DNA of 64,000 nt, taken from Rubrolithibacter danxiaensis (lineage in GTDB: Bacteria; Bacteroidota; Bacteroidia; Sphingobacteriales; Sphingobacteriaceae). The translations under genes and the position numbers were made by a program. The DNA is taken from the NCBI RefSeq assembly GCF_047272945.1, contig NZ_JBKOPS010000014.1:1-64000 (forward strand). The letters are read 5' to 3'. Every line of letters begins with the position of its first letter. Position 1 is the first letter of the stretch. Of the stretch, positions 7,631 to 16,590 are shown one piece after another. Under the pieces are notes generated by a model. The model was not told the DNA's origin and searched no databases. It saw nothing but the letters and a program-made list of their open reading frames with translations.

Positions 7631-10219
7631 TTGGGATTGCAATTCTTCAGCCTGTTGTATCACTTCTGCAGTTCGTGCAGATACTACTTTTTCAAGTTCC
7701 TCTTTCTGCCTTTTTATTTTATTAATACGATAACGATAGAAGCCAAACACTGCTCCGACTATACTGAGCGATGCTATAATTTTAAACCACCATGTTTCCC
7801 AAAACGGAGGTGTTATAATTATTCGCAATGTTGAGCCTTTTTCATTCCAGATTCCATCATTATTGGCCGCTTTTACCTTGAAAATGTAGGTTCCGGGATT
7901 GAGGTTAGTGTAATTTGCCCGTCGTTGTGTACCTACATAATTCCAGTCTTTATCAAAGCCTTCCAATTTATAGGCATATGTATTGCGTTCGGATAAGGTA
8001 TAGTCTAAAGCTGCAAATTCAATTGTAAATACAGACTGATCATAATTGAGCGTAACCTCTTTTGCCTGACTGATATGAGCGTTTAACGGTGAATCTTTAT
8101 CTCCTACTAAAACTGATTTATTAAACAATTGAAAATCAGTAAGCATAACAGGAGGAATGTTTCTGTTATCTTTAATATTTGAGGGGTTAAAAACATTAAA
8201 GCCATTTGTTCCCCCAAAAAATAACTCTCCTGTTCTGGACAGCAGTTTTGCTCCTCTGAAGAATTCAAAACCCTGAAGCCCGTTGTAAACATCGTAATTT
8301 TTAAATTTTCCGGTTTTTACATCATACCTACACAGACCTTTGTTAGTACTTATCCAGATATATCCGGCTTTATCTTCTGCTATACCATTAATATTACCGT
8401 CAATAAATCCCCCGGGTTCTGTAATTTCAATAAATGTTTTGGTTTTTGGATTAAATAAATTAAAACCTCCCATAGTTCCTACCCAGAGGTTTCCTTTACT
8501 GTCTTCAAAGATGGAAGAAACAGAATTGTTGCTTAGTTTACTATTTTCGTGCCTGAAACTCGAGAAGGTTTTAGTCTCCCTATGAAAAAGGTTAAGTCCG
8601 GATGCATACGTACCAATCCATACATTACCTTTCCTGTCTTCATACAAAGCCCTTATACTTATATCTGAAATGCCGTTTTTAGTATTCGATGGATCTTTTT
8701 TGTATTTTGTTATTGTTTTATTCCTTTTATTTAAAACATTTACGCCGCCAGAATTTGTACCAATCCATATATCTCCATAACGATCTTCTAAAAGAGCGAA
8801 AATAGAATTATCATTTAACTCATTAATTCCTGTTCCTGAAGTAATATGACTGATGCTTTTTGTTTGAGGATTGAGAATATTTAATCCTCCTTCATAAGTA
8901 CCCGCTATGATATTATTATCCCGATCCTTAATAACCGCTAATACCGAATTGTGACTTAAGCTATTTGGATTTAAGCGATCATTTATATAATGAATAAATT
9001 TATTATTTTTCCTGTCGAAATAATTTAATCCTCCACCGTCGGTTCCGATCCACACATTATTTTTTTCATCTTCAGCAAAAGAAGTTACAATATTTCCGCT
9101 TAAGCTATATTCATCCAGAAGATCCTGCTTATAGCTGACAAAAGATGAGAAATTCTTATTGTAAACATTGATACCTCCCGCGTAGGTGCCTATCCATAAA
9201 ATCCCTTTATCGTCCCTATATAAAGAATTAATAGAATTATTATTTATAGTGCTCTGATCGCTTGGATTATTTTTGTATACATGGAACGTTTTCTTAACAG
9301 GATCAAAAAGATTTAATCCATTTTCGGTACCGGCCCAAATTTTCCCATCACTTCCATGTATAAGCGCAAAAACGGTGTTATCGCTTATGCTTTTCGGATT
9401 ATTATAATCAAAAGTATAACGGATAAAAGATCCGGTTTTTACATTGAAAAAATTCAACCCGCCGTTCATCGTTCCTATCCATAAATTCCCCTTGCTATCC
9501 TCAATAACATTTCGGATAACTGAACTTCCAATGCTTTTGGGATTATTCTTATCATGTTGATAATGGATAAATTTCTTTGTTTTACCATTATAACAATTTA
9601 ACCCGTTGTTTGTGCCTATCCACAAATTCCCTTTGCTATCCTTAAATAAGGAATTTATCACATCGCTGCTTATGCTATACGGATCTGCTTTGCTGTGCCT
9701 AAAGGATAAAAGCTTTTTTGTTGCAGGATTAAATTTAATTAAACCGGTATAAGTGCCTAACCATAAATCCCCATCCTTATCCTGTAACATCGTGAAGATA
9801 TTCTCCCCAAGCGGAGAATCTTGAAGATAATGATGAAAAGAATCTGTTTGGCGGTCATATAAACTTAATCCACCTCCATTTGTCCCAATCCATAAGTTTC
9901 CACTACTATCTTCAAGAATAGACTCAATATTGTTATTTCTGAGACTTCTGTTATCTTTTGGATTATGCCGGTAGATAGTAAATTTATAACCATCGTATTT
10001 ATTCAGACCGTCCTGTGTACCAAACCACATAAATCCCTGCTTGTCTTTTAAGATACAATGGACAAGGCTTTGAGACAGGCCGTTCTCTGTAGTAAGATGT
10101 TTAAATGATAATTTATTCTGAGAAAAGGCCCTTGCCGGCGATATAACAAGCAGGAGTAAACAAACACATAAACTAATCAGGCTTTTAAAAACCAGGAGAT
10201 CAGGTTGTTTTTTTATCAT
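5975..10219 (-). CDS. Hybrid sensor kinase B: propeller/Y_Y_Y sensor, HisKA, HATPase, two receivers
   Basis: A 1,414-residue paralogue with the same order: signal peptide (to about residue 33), propeller repeats, Y_Y_Y domain (YAYKLEGFDKDWN), a transmembrane segment, a coiled coil, HisKA with H911, HATPase (DTGIGIP, GGTGLGL), and receivers with D1199 and D1340. Its periplasmic part is clearly different from kinase A, so it probably senses another ligand, while the catalytic part is nearly the same protein. Its coiled coil between membrane and HisKA is exactly four heptads shorter than in A. There is no DNA-binding domain. It lies 98 bases downstream of kinase C and 160 bases upstream of A, all on the same strand. 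By family it could sense a carbohydrate, but no SusC/SusD genes lie nearby. Confidence 0.93.
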   Translation of the reverse strand: MIKKQPDLLVFKSLISLCVCLLLLVISPARAFSQNKLSFKHLTTENGLSQSLVHCILKDKQGFMWFGTQDGLNKYDGYKFTIYRHNPKDNRSLRNNNIESILEDSSGNLWIGTNGGGLSLYDRQTDSFHHYLQDSPLGENIFTMLQDKDGDLWLGTYTGLIKFNPATKKLLSFRHSKADPYSISSDVINSLFKDSKGNLWIGTNNGLNCYNGKTKKFIHYQHDKNNPKSIGSSVIRNVIEDSKGNLWIGTMNGGLNFFNVKTGSFIRYTFDYNNPKSISDNTVFALIHGSDGKIWAGTENGLNLFDPVKKTFHVYKNNPSDQSTINNNSINSLYRDDKGILWIGTYAGGINVYNKNFSSFVSYKQDLLDEYSLSGNIVTSFAEDEKNNVWIGTDGGGLNYFDRKNNKFIHYINDRLNPNSLSHNSVLAVIKDRDNNIIAGTYEGGLNILNPQTKSISHITSGTGINELNDNSIFALLEDRYGDIWIGTNSGGVNVLNKRNKTITKYKKDPSNTKNGISDISIRALYEDRKGNVWIGTYASGLNLFHRETKTFSSFRHENSKLSNNSVSSIFEDSKGNLWVGTMGGFNLFNPKTKTFIEITEPGGFIDGNINGIAEDKAGYIWISTNKGLCRYDVKTGKFKNYDVYNGLQGFEFFRGAKLLSRTGELFFGGTNGFNVFNPSNIKDNRNIPPVMLTDFQLFNKSVLVGDKDSPLNAHISQAKEVTLNYDQSVFTIEFAALDYTLSERNTYAYKLEGFDKDWNYVGTQRRANYTNLNPGTYIFKVKAANNDGIWNEKGSTLRIIITPPFWETWWFKIIASLSIVGAVFGFYRYRINKIKRQKEELEKVVSARTAEVIQQAEELQSQSEALQAVNEELQSQAEHLQVLNEELQEEREKADKANQAKSVFLATMSHEIRTPMNGVIGMASLLAETHLNHEQEDYVKTIRTSGDALLAVINDILDFSKIESGNMELEQQDFDLRKCIEDVMDLFAGKAAEQGLDLVYQIDHMVPTQILGDGLRLRQILINLVNNALKFTHKGEVFVQVHLSRAANDNIELTFDVKDTGIGIPEEKLSRLFKAFSQVDSSTTRKYGGTGLGLVISERLVKLMGGSIWVASEAGKGTTFSFNIQTKAGRESLKQYAYFNTAGNEGKKVLVIDDNQTNLSIIKSQLELWKLVPVLASTGEEALSLLSSGADYQLVITDMQMPEMDGITLAQAIKAKYAHLPIILLSSIGDESRAKYPHLFNSVLTKPVKQKQLYSLVQAELKQQGGNAVSSEQKKASVLSEDFAKLYPLDILLAEDNLINQKLALRVLNKLGYQPEVANNGKEAAEMLQEKRYQVILMDVLMPEMDGLKATRYIRQHSSYQPVIIAMTANALPEDREECIRAGMNDYISKPINLEILVRILQETAEGIRERES

Positions 10220-10256
10220 AATGAAGCTTAGCTGCTACCTTTTACGCAAACCCGCA

Positions 10257-10279
10257 GTTAAAGTTCATACAACTTTAAC
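10257..10279. promoter_or_regulatory. 9-bp inverted repeat upstream of sensor kinase B
   Basis: GTTAAAGTT (10257-10265), a 5-base spacer, then AACTTTAAC (10271-10279), a perfect inverted repeat 38 bases upstream of the kinase B start codon. The half-site TTAAAGTT/TAAAGTT recurs upstream of kinase C (around 14683-14702). This fits an operator or upstream promoter element in the 98-base gap. The binding protein is unknown, and a transcript-end hairpin for kinase C is ruled out by position. Confidence 0.4.
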
Positions 10280-10317
10280 AGTAAGCTAAACATGTACTTC
10301 AATTTTAACAACCTTAA

Positions 10318-13300
10318 CTATTGTTGAAAATGATTTACTGATAAGGATATATTTCTCAGAGTATCAAGCAATTCTTCTATTTTAATAGGTTTTGAAATGT
10401 AACCATTCATGCCAGCCTTTAAACATTCTTCTCTGTCTTCCGGCAAAGCATTCGCTGTCATGGCTACTATCTGTGGCTGAAGAAGGTCACTTTCTCTGAT
10501 CACACGGGTAGCTTCCAGCCCGTCCATTTCAGGCATAAGCACATCCATCAAAATCAAATTATATTCCTTTTTCTGAAGCATTTCAACAGCTTCTTTCCCA
10601 TTATTCGCAAGCTCCGGTTGGTACCCCAGTTTATTCAACACCCGGATTGCAAGTTTCTGGTTGATTAAATTATCTTCTGCCAGCAATATTGATAAAGGGT
10701 ATGCAGAAGCAAAATCTTCTGAAAGTACAGAGTCGGCGTTTTGCTGCTTTTTAATTTTATTTGAACTGTTTTGAAATTGCTGTTTCAGCTCCTTTAATAA
10801 CAATCCCTGTTTTACGGGTTTACTTAATATTGCAGCAAACAGGTCCGGAAACTGCAATCTCCGTTCATCGCCAACTGCAGTTAACAAAATAATCGGAAGG
10901 CCGGGCACCTGCTCTTTTATTGCTTTTGCTACGGTAAGCCCACCGACTTCTGGCATCTGCATGTCTACTATCACCAAGTCGAAATTGCTGTCTTTTGAAA
11001 CAAGCTCTAACGCTTCTTTGCCTGAAGTTGCAGTTGTTACAATCACTTTCCATAAATTCAGCTGCGATTTAAGGACATTAAGAGCTGTAATATTATCGTC
11101 AATAATCAAGACTTTTTTTCCAGGTGCTTCGTCAATAGCATATACAGTATACTGCTTTTCAAATCCTGCCGGAAATCTGCTTATTACAGAGAAATAAAAT
11201 GTAGTACCTTTTCCAACTTCGCTTTTCACTCCAATATTTCCATCCATTAATCTTACCAAACGTTCGCTTATTGCCAAACCTAAACCAGTACCTCCATAAC
11301 GGCGTGTAGTTGAAGAATCTACCTGCGAAAATGCTTTGAACAGCCTTGACAATTTATCATTGGGAATTCCTATACCGGTATCCTGAACTTCAAAGCATAA
11401 TTCAAAAGAATCTGCTGTTTCTTTTCCAAGTTTTACTTTTACCAAAACCTCTCCCTTGTGCGTAAACTTTAATGCGTTGCTTACCAGGTTTATAAGAATC
11501 TGCCTCAATCGTAACGCGTCGCCCATTATTTTTAACGGAATACCCGGATCTATTTCATAAACAAGATCAAGTCCCTGCTCTGCAGCCTTTCCTGAAAATA
11601 AATCCATTACTCCTTCAACACAAGTTCGGAGATCAAAATCATGCTGTTCAATCTCCATGTGGCCGGATTCAATTTTTGAAAAATCCAGAATATCATTGAT
11701 TACACCCAACAAAGCATCGCCGCTGGTATTGATGATTTTTACATATTCTTTTTGCTCATCATTTAAAGGAGTATCTGCCAGTAAAGAAGCCATTCCGATA
11801 ACACCGTTCATCGGCGTGCGTATTTCGTGGCTCATTGTAGCAAGGAAGATACCTTTGGCCTGGTTTGCCTTTTCTGCCTCCTGCCGGGCCTGCTCAGCTT
11901 CTTGGCGTGCTATTTTTTCCTGCTCTTTCTGCTCTCGTAATTCTTTGTTCAGAATGTGTAAGTTTTCTGACTGCGCCTGCAACTCTTCCGATTGAACATG
12001 TAACTCTTCGTTAACCGATTGTAACTCCTCTGATTGTACCTGAAGTTCTTCGTTAAGCGCAAGAAGTTTTTCTGATTGTTTTCTGACTTCTTCAGTACGT
12101 ATGAGCACCTGTCTTTCAAGTACAGCTTTTTGTGCTTCAATTGCCCGGATCCGTAGACGATAAGCTACATATACTGCGCTGATAATTGTTATTAATGATA
12201 GTATCCTAAACCACCAGGTAGCCCAGAACGGGGGAGTAATGATTATTTTTACCGATGCACCAACATTGTTCCATACTCCATCGTTGTTTGAAGCCCGAAC
12301 TCTAAAAACATATTCACCCGGATCCAGATTGGTGTAGTACGCTTTTCTCTCTGTGCCGGCGTTTCTCCAATCTGCATCAAAACCTTCAAGTTTATACTTG
12401 TATTCATTTTTTTGAGAAAGCGTATAATCAAGTGCTGCAAACTCTATTGAAAATACAGACTGTTTATAAGAAAGGACAATTTCTTTAGTTAAATTGATAT
12501 TAGTATGTAAAGGAGAATCTTTCGCATGAATATCGGCACTTTTATTAAAAAGCTGAAAGTCTGTAAAAACTACAGGCGGAATATTCAGATTAGTTTTAAG
12601 AGCGGCAGGATCAAAAACATTGAAGCCGTTTGTTCCTCCAAAAAGCAATTCTCCCGAAGCTGTTTTTAAAGTTGCATTCCTGAAAAACTCCAGTGTTTGC
12701 AGACCACTATAGGCATCGTAATTTTTAAAAGTCTTGCTTTTCGGGTCAAAACGGCTAAGGCCTTTATTTGTACTTAGCCATAAAAATCCTTTATCATCTT
12801 CAAGAATAGCATTTATTATCTCATTTGGTAGACCATGCTTCTGCCTGTAGGAGGTAAATTTCTTTGTCTTGTAATCGAACAAATTAAGTCCGCCGCCCAT
12901 TGTTCCAATCCATAAATTACCCTTTCTGTCCTGATAAAGGCAAAAAATAACATTACTCTCAATCTCTGAATTACTCTCATCAAAATGGACAAAGGTTTTT
13001 GTCTTCCTGTTAAATAAGTTCAGCCCCGAGTAAGTTCCAACCCAAATATTACCCTGACGGTCTTCATATAATGTTCTTACATCATCATTACTTAAGCATC
13101 TCGCGGTATCTGCTTCATTATATCGGTAGCGAGTTATTTTATTGGTTGCTTTATTTAAAACGTTTACCCCACCTTCGTTTAATCCGATCCAGATATCACC
13201 GTAACGGTCTTTCAATAAGGCAAAAACAGAATTACTGCTTAAATCAGTATCTTTATTTCCCTTTGCAAAATGCTTAAAGGAGTTTTTTGACGGGTCAAAC

Positions 13301-14646
13301 AAATTAAGCCCACCATCATAAGTTCCTATCCACAGTTTATTATCATCAGGCAATAAGGCTAAAACGCCATCGTGGCTTAAGCTATTTTTATTATTCTGCT
13401 GATGATTATAATGAAGAAATTTTCCGGTTGCAGCCTGATAAAGATTTAAACCGCCACCATCTGTTCCAATCCAGATATTGCCATCAGCATTTTCAACAAA
13501 CGAAGTTACAATATCGCTGCTTAAACTATTTAAATCAGATATTTCGTGCTTAAATTGTGAAAAAAATGAAATGTTTTTATCGTATTTATCTACTCCTTTA
13601 GCATACGTACCAACCCATAGTATACCAGAATTATCAAGCAGTAAAGAGTTAACAGAATTGTGGGCAATACTATTTGGATCGGCGGGGCTATTAATGTAGC
13701 TATAGAACGTTTTTTTATCCGGATCAAAAAGATTCAATCCTTCTTCTGTTCCTATCCATATTTTCCCTTTACCGGCATTTACCATGGATAGTATATTATT
13801 GTTACTTAAACCGTGTGTTGATTTTTTAAAACTTTCAAATGTTCCTTTATCGCTGTAATAACGGTTAAGCCCGCCTCCAGCGGTTCCAAACCATAAATTG
13901 CCCTTATCATCTTCCAGTATCGACCTGATTGTATCGTTACTGATACTGTTTGGATTTTTCTTATCATGCAGAAAGTGCTTAAACTTTCCGGTGGTATAAT
14001 CATAAAGATTCAATCCTTTTGATGTACCGATCCACAGGTTTCCTTTTTTATCCTGAAAAATTGAAAGAATAATATCGTTACTTAAACTATTCTTATCGGA
14101 AGTATGCAGAAACCTCTTTATTTTCCCTGTTTTTCTGTTAACAAGGTTCAGATTATAATACGTTCCCACCCAAAGGTTATTCCGGTTGTCTTCATAAATA
14201 GCAGCAACATCGTTGCTGCTCAGGGTGGTCGGATCGGTATAACTTTCCCGGTAATGAATAAAAGAATCCGTCTTCCTGTCGTACATACTCAGACCACCCC
14301 CATTTGTACCAATCCATAAATTTCCAGGTTTATCTTCGTACAAACATTGAATATTGTTAAGCCTTAAACTTGCAGGGTCTTTAGGATTATTTTTATAAAC
14401 TGTGAATTTATAACCGTCGTATTTATTCAATCCGTCGCCGGTTCCAAACCACATAAAGCCATAACGATCTTTTAAAATACATTGTACCGTATTTTGTGAA
14501 AGCCCATTCAGTGTGGTTATATGTTCAAATTTGAGAGAATTACCCTGGGCAAACGCCGTAGTCGATAGACCAATAAACAATAAAATTCCCAATAAAGGCC
14601 GAAGGTTTAAGACTATAAACCTTTTAAAAAAAGAAGCATATTCCAT
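10318..14646 (-). CDS. Hybrid sensor kinase C: propeller/Y_Y_Y sensor, HisKA, HATPase, two receivers
   Basis: A 1,442-residue paralogue with the same architecture: signal peptide (to about residue 34), propeller repeats, Y_Y_Y domain (YKYKLEGFDADW), a transmembrane segment, a long coiled coil with an added QEAEQARQEAEKA stretch, HisKA with H940, HATPase (DTGIGIP, GGTGLGL), and receivers with D1228 and D1368. The sensor is closest in style to kinase B (same LFGGTNGFNVF segment before Y_Y_Y). The catalytic part has diverged from A and B and does not share the cassette. It is first in the tandem array, so it may represent the older copy. There is no output DNA-binding domain. Confidence 0.93.
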   Translation of the reverse strand: MEYASFFKRFIVLNLRPLLGILLFIGLSTTAFAQGNSLKFEHITTLNGLSQNTVQCILKDRYGFMWFGTGDGLNKYDGYKFTVYKNNPKDPASLRLNNIQCLYEDKPGNLWIGTNGGGLSMYDRKTDSFIHYRESYTDPTTLSSNDVAAIYEDNRNNLWVGTYYNLNLVNRKTGKIKRFLHTSDKNSLSNDIILSIFQDKKGNLWIGTSKGLNLYDYTTGKFKHFLHDKKNPNSISNDTIRSILEDDKGNLWFGTAGGGLNRYYSDKGTFESFKKSTHGLSNNNILSMVNAGKGKIWIGTEEGLNLFDPDKKTFYSYINSPADPNSIAHNSVNSLLLDNSGILWVGTYAKGVDKYDKNISFFSQFKHEISDLNSLSSDIVTSFVENADGNIWIGTDGGGLNLYQAATGKFLHYNHQQNNKNSLSHDGVLALLPDDNKLWIGTYDGGLNLFDPSKNSFKHFAKGNKDTDLSSNSVFALLKDRYGDIWIGLNEGGVNVLNKATNKITRYRYNEADTARCLSNDDVRTLYEDRQGNIWVGTYSGLNLFNRKTKTFVHFDESNSEIESNVIFCLYQDRKGNLWIGTMGGGLNLFDYKTKKFTSYRQKHGLPNEIINAILEDDKGFLWLSTNKGLSRFDPKSKTFKNYDAYSGLQTLEFFRNATLKTASGELLFGGTNGFNVFDPAALKTNLNIPPVVFTDFQLFNKSADIHAKDSPLHTNINLTKEIVLSYKQSVFSIEFAALDYTLSQKNEYKYKLEGFDADWRNAGTERKAYYTNLDPGEYVFRVRASNNDGVWNNVGASVKIIITPPFWATWWFRILSLITIISAVYVAYRLRIRAIEAQKAVLERQVLIRTEEVRKQSEKLLALNEELQVQSEELQSVNEELHVQSEELQAQSENLHILNKELREQKEQEKIARQEAEQARQEAEKANQAKGIFLATMSHEIRTPMNGVIGMASLLADTPLNDEQKEYVKIINTSGDALLGVINDILDFSKIESGHMEIEQHDFDLRTCVEGVMDLFSGKAAEQGLDLVYEIDPGIPLKIMGDALRLRQILINLVSNALKFTHKGEVLVKVKLGKETADSFELCFEVQDTGIGIPNDKLSRLFKAFSQVDSSTTRRYGGTGLGLAISERLVRLMDGNIGVKSEVGKGTTFYFSVISRFPAGFEKQYTVYAIDEAPGKKVLIIDDNITALNVLKSQLNLWKVIVTTATSGKEALELVSKDSNFDLVIVDMQMPEVGGLTVAKAIKEQVPGLPIILLTAVGDERRLQFPDLFAAILSKPVKQGLLLKELKQQFQNSSNKIKKQQNADSVLSEDFASAYPLSILLAEDNLINQKLAIRVLNKLGYQPELANNGKEAVEMLQKKEYNLILMDVLMPEMDGLEATRVIRESDLLQPQIVAMTANALPEDREECLKAGMNGYISKPIKIEELLDTLRNISLSVNHFQQ

Positions 14647-14700
14647 TAATCAGCAATCGAGTTAGCGTTTTCGAGTTGTACGCTAAAGTTAAATTAAAGT

Positions 14701-14728
14701 TTAATAAGAATTAAAGAATTCTTATTAA
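14701..14728 (-). terminator. AT-rich hairpin, possible terminator of the DUF2400 gene
   Basis: TTAATAAGAATT (14701-14712), loop AAAG, AATTCTTATTAA (14717-14728): perfect 12-bp arms 25 bases past the DUF2400 stop codon. On the minus strand it is followed by T-rich sequence. The stem has only two G:C pairs, so it may instead be an operator for kinase C. Confidence 0.4.
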
Positions 14729-14753
14729 TTGTTTTAATTAACATGAACCGGAT

Positions 14754-15629
14754 TTAAAAATTTTCTTCTATTCCTAATCCGAATAAAGCGAAATCATATT
14801 TCACCGGATCTGTCGGGTCAAACATTTTTAAATGTTCTGTCAGTTCAACCGCTGTAAGCCAGTCTACCTGCTTTCGTGTGATTAAACCAAGTTTACGAGC
14901 CACACGCTCTACATGTAAGTCGCATGGACAAATTAATTGGGATGGATTAATCCGGTTCCATATTCCAAAATCTACTCCGCAATTATCTTTTCTAACCATC
15001 CATCGCAAAAACATGTTTAAGCGCTTACAAGTAGATTTTTGTGCCGGCGAACTCACATGCTTTATTGTTCTTGAAGGGTAGTCCGGAAGTGAAAAAAAAT
15101 ATGTACGAAAGTGATTCAACAGGACTTCAATTCTGTTGTCGTTTGCCTTTAATTCATTTAACATACATACCGGTGAAGACACTTCGGTTTCATTATATAA
15201 AAAACCTTCGTCCATAAATTCTTCCCTGAAGATGTGATTAGCACCTTTTCCGGTTCGCGAGGGCAAAAAAGCATCTTCGAGTGAATTGAACTTGCTGTAA
15301 TGCTGTTTGAAAAAATGAATAAAATATAAAAGATCAATATCGTTGAATGTACGATGTTTAAACCCTAAAAGTGATTTTAAATTATTTTCCCCGTGTTCCA
15401 TAACAAATTGGTATGGAGCGCCTTCCATTCTTTCTACTAATTCTTTACATTTATTAATAATGGTTTTTCTCTGCCCCCACGCCAGAATAGCAGCAAAGAA
15501 TCCCATAATCTCAATATCCTGTTTCTGATCAAACTGATGTGGGATTACAATGGGGTCATTCTCTATAAAATCAGGGCGATTATACTGCTCTGCTTTAGAA
15601 TCAAGAAAGGCTTTTAAATTTTCTACCAT
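14754..15629 (-). CDS. DUF2400 (TIGR02757) family protein
   Basis: This 291-residue soluble protein matches the TIGR02757/DUF2400 family found widely in Bacteroidota. Recognisable segments are DPIVIPHQF near the start, FFAAILAWGQRKTII at about residues 44-58, RTGKGANHIF, and a C-terminal LICPCDLHVERVARKLGL that resembles the helix-hairpin-helix/DNA-glycosylase-like fold suggested for the family. No biochemical function is established. It is a single gene, 77 bases downstream of the NUDIX regulator start region and on the same strand. Full length, with a start consistent with family members. Confidence 0.87.
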   Translation of the reverse strand: MVENLKAFLDSKAEQYNRPDFIENDPIVIPHQFDQKQDIEIMGFFAAILAWGQRKTIINKCKELVERMEGAPYQFVMEHGENNLKSLLGFKHRTFNDIDLLYFIHFFKQHYSKFNSLEDAFLPSRTGKGANHIFREEFMDEGFLYNETEVSSPVCMLNELKANDNRIEVLLNHFRTYFFSLPDYPSRTIKHVSSPAQKSTCKRLNMFLRWMVRKDNCGVDFGIWNRINPSQLICPCDLHVERVARKLGLITRKQVDWLTAVELTEHLKMFDPTDPVKYDFALFGLGIEENF

Positions 15630-15706
15630 TATTAAAATAAATGTATCAATATATGATTAGCTCTGTTTATTTTATATCCCTCTTTCAGGTACTTTTGAGA
15701 ATTTTG

Positions 15707-16471
15707 TTACCATCCTCCGCGTAAACCTTCTTTTAATGCATTATTGTATTTTTCTAGGCAAAATGAATAGAGGTAAGGAGCTTTATGTGCCCCGGATTTG
15801 CGGGGAGTATCATGCCGGGTTAAAATATCAAAACTTAACATCCTTCGTTGAAAATTTCGCCGGTCGAGTTTCTTATTAAGTATTACCTCGTACATTTTCT
15901 GCAGTTCGGACATTGTAAATTCTCTTGGCAGTAAATTAAGTCCTATAGGCTGATAATTAAGCTGAATTCGAAGTGCTTCCAGTGCTTTATTCAATATTAA
16001 ATTGTGATCCAGTATCAGTGTCGGCAGATCAGGAATTTCGTACCAGTTGCAATCTTCAGAATAAACATCGGGCGAAGTATTTACATCTGTGTAGTCTACC
16101 AAGGCATAAAATCCAATGCTAATAAACCTGTTGGTGAAAAACTCTTCATCATGCTCAAAAGCTTCCTTGTATTTTTGAATGTGATATTCAGACCGGTGAG
16201 GATCACCAAATGTGTAAAACTGTTTTAAAAATATATTTTCAGCACCTGTTCTTTCTTTTAATATCCTGCTTGCAGCATCTTCCAATGATTCTTCTTTCAG
16301 AACAAATGCGCCTGGCAGATACAATTCGTCTATTCCTTTCATTTTTACAAGCAGCACCTTCAATGCACCCTCATGAAAACCAAATACCACACAATCTATT
16401 GAAATGTGGTTCAGATATTTATCCCAAGACAAATTATTATTTACAAATTCTTCTTCTTGAAGCATACGCAC
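15707..16471 (-). CDS. NUDIX-domain transcriptional regulator (NrtR/AraR-like)
   Basis: 254 residues. The N-terminal two thirds is a NUDIX fold (VVFGFHEGALKVLLVKMKG; LPGAFVLKEESLEDAASRIL), but the NUDIX box is degenerate: the REXXEE core expected of hydrolases is not intact. The C-terminal part (about 175-250; FTMSELQKMYEVILNKKLDRRNFQRRML) is the winged-helix domain of NrtR-type regulators. This pattern indicates a ligand-sensing repressor/activator of sugar or NAD metabolism rather than a pyrophosphatase. It is divergent from the ThuA/dehydrogenase fusion, with a strong palindrome in between. On its own strand a TAnnTTTG-like box (complement of 16481-16488) lies just upstream of the start, but no matching -33 element was found. 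Confidence 0.85.
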   Translation of the reverse strand: MRMLQEEEFVNNNLSWDKYLNHISIDCVVFGFHEGALKVLLVKMKGIDELYLPGAFVLKEESLEDAASRILKERTGAENIFLKQFYTFGDPHRSEYHIQKYKEAFEHDEEFFTNRFISIGFYALVDYTDVNTSPDVYSEDCNWYEIPDLPTLILDHNLILNKALEALRIQLNYQPIGLNLLPREFTMSELQKMYEVILNKKLDRRNFQRRMLSFDILTRHDTPRKSGAHKAPYLYSFCLEKYNNALKEGLRGGW

Positions 16472-16501
16472 AAAAATATGTTTTGAGAATTAAAAGTAAA
16501 C

Positions 16502-16536
16502 ATTTATTATTGTGTCAGTGTGACACAATAATAAAT
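16502..16536. promoter_or_regulatory. Perfect 16-bp-arm inverted repeat, likely operator of the NUDIX regulator
   Basis: The left arm 16502-16517 and right arm 16521-16536 are exact reverse complements around the spacer GTG; the G/C-containing core is TGTGTCA-GTG-TGACACA. It lies in the 119-base gap between the divergent NUDIX regulator (start 16471) and the dehydrogenase fusion (start 16591). A regulator dimer bound here could control both genes. The length and symmetry far exceed chance, but assignment to this regulator rests on position only. Confidence 0.72.
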
Positions 16537-16590
16537 TGAATGTTATTGTAAACTCCGTACTGCAAAATAATAACTAATTATATCCAAAAA

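Noticed and set aside
1510..14646. Polysaccharide utilisation locus regulators
   Set aside because: The sensor domains fit, but no SusC/SusD, glycoside hydrolase or AraC-type output domain is present around them.
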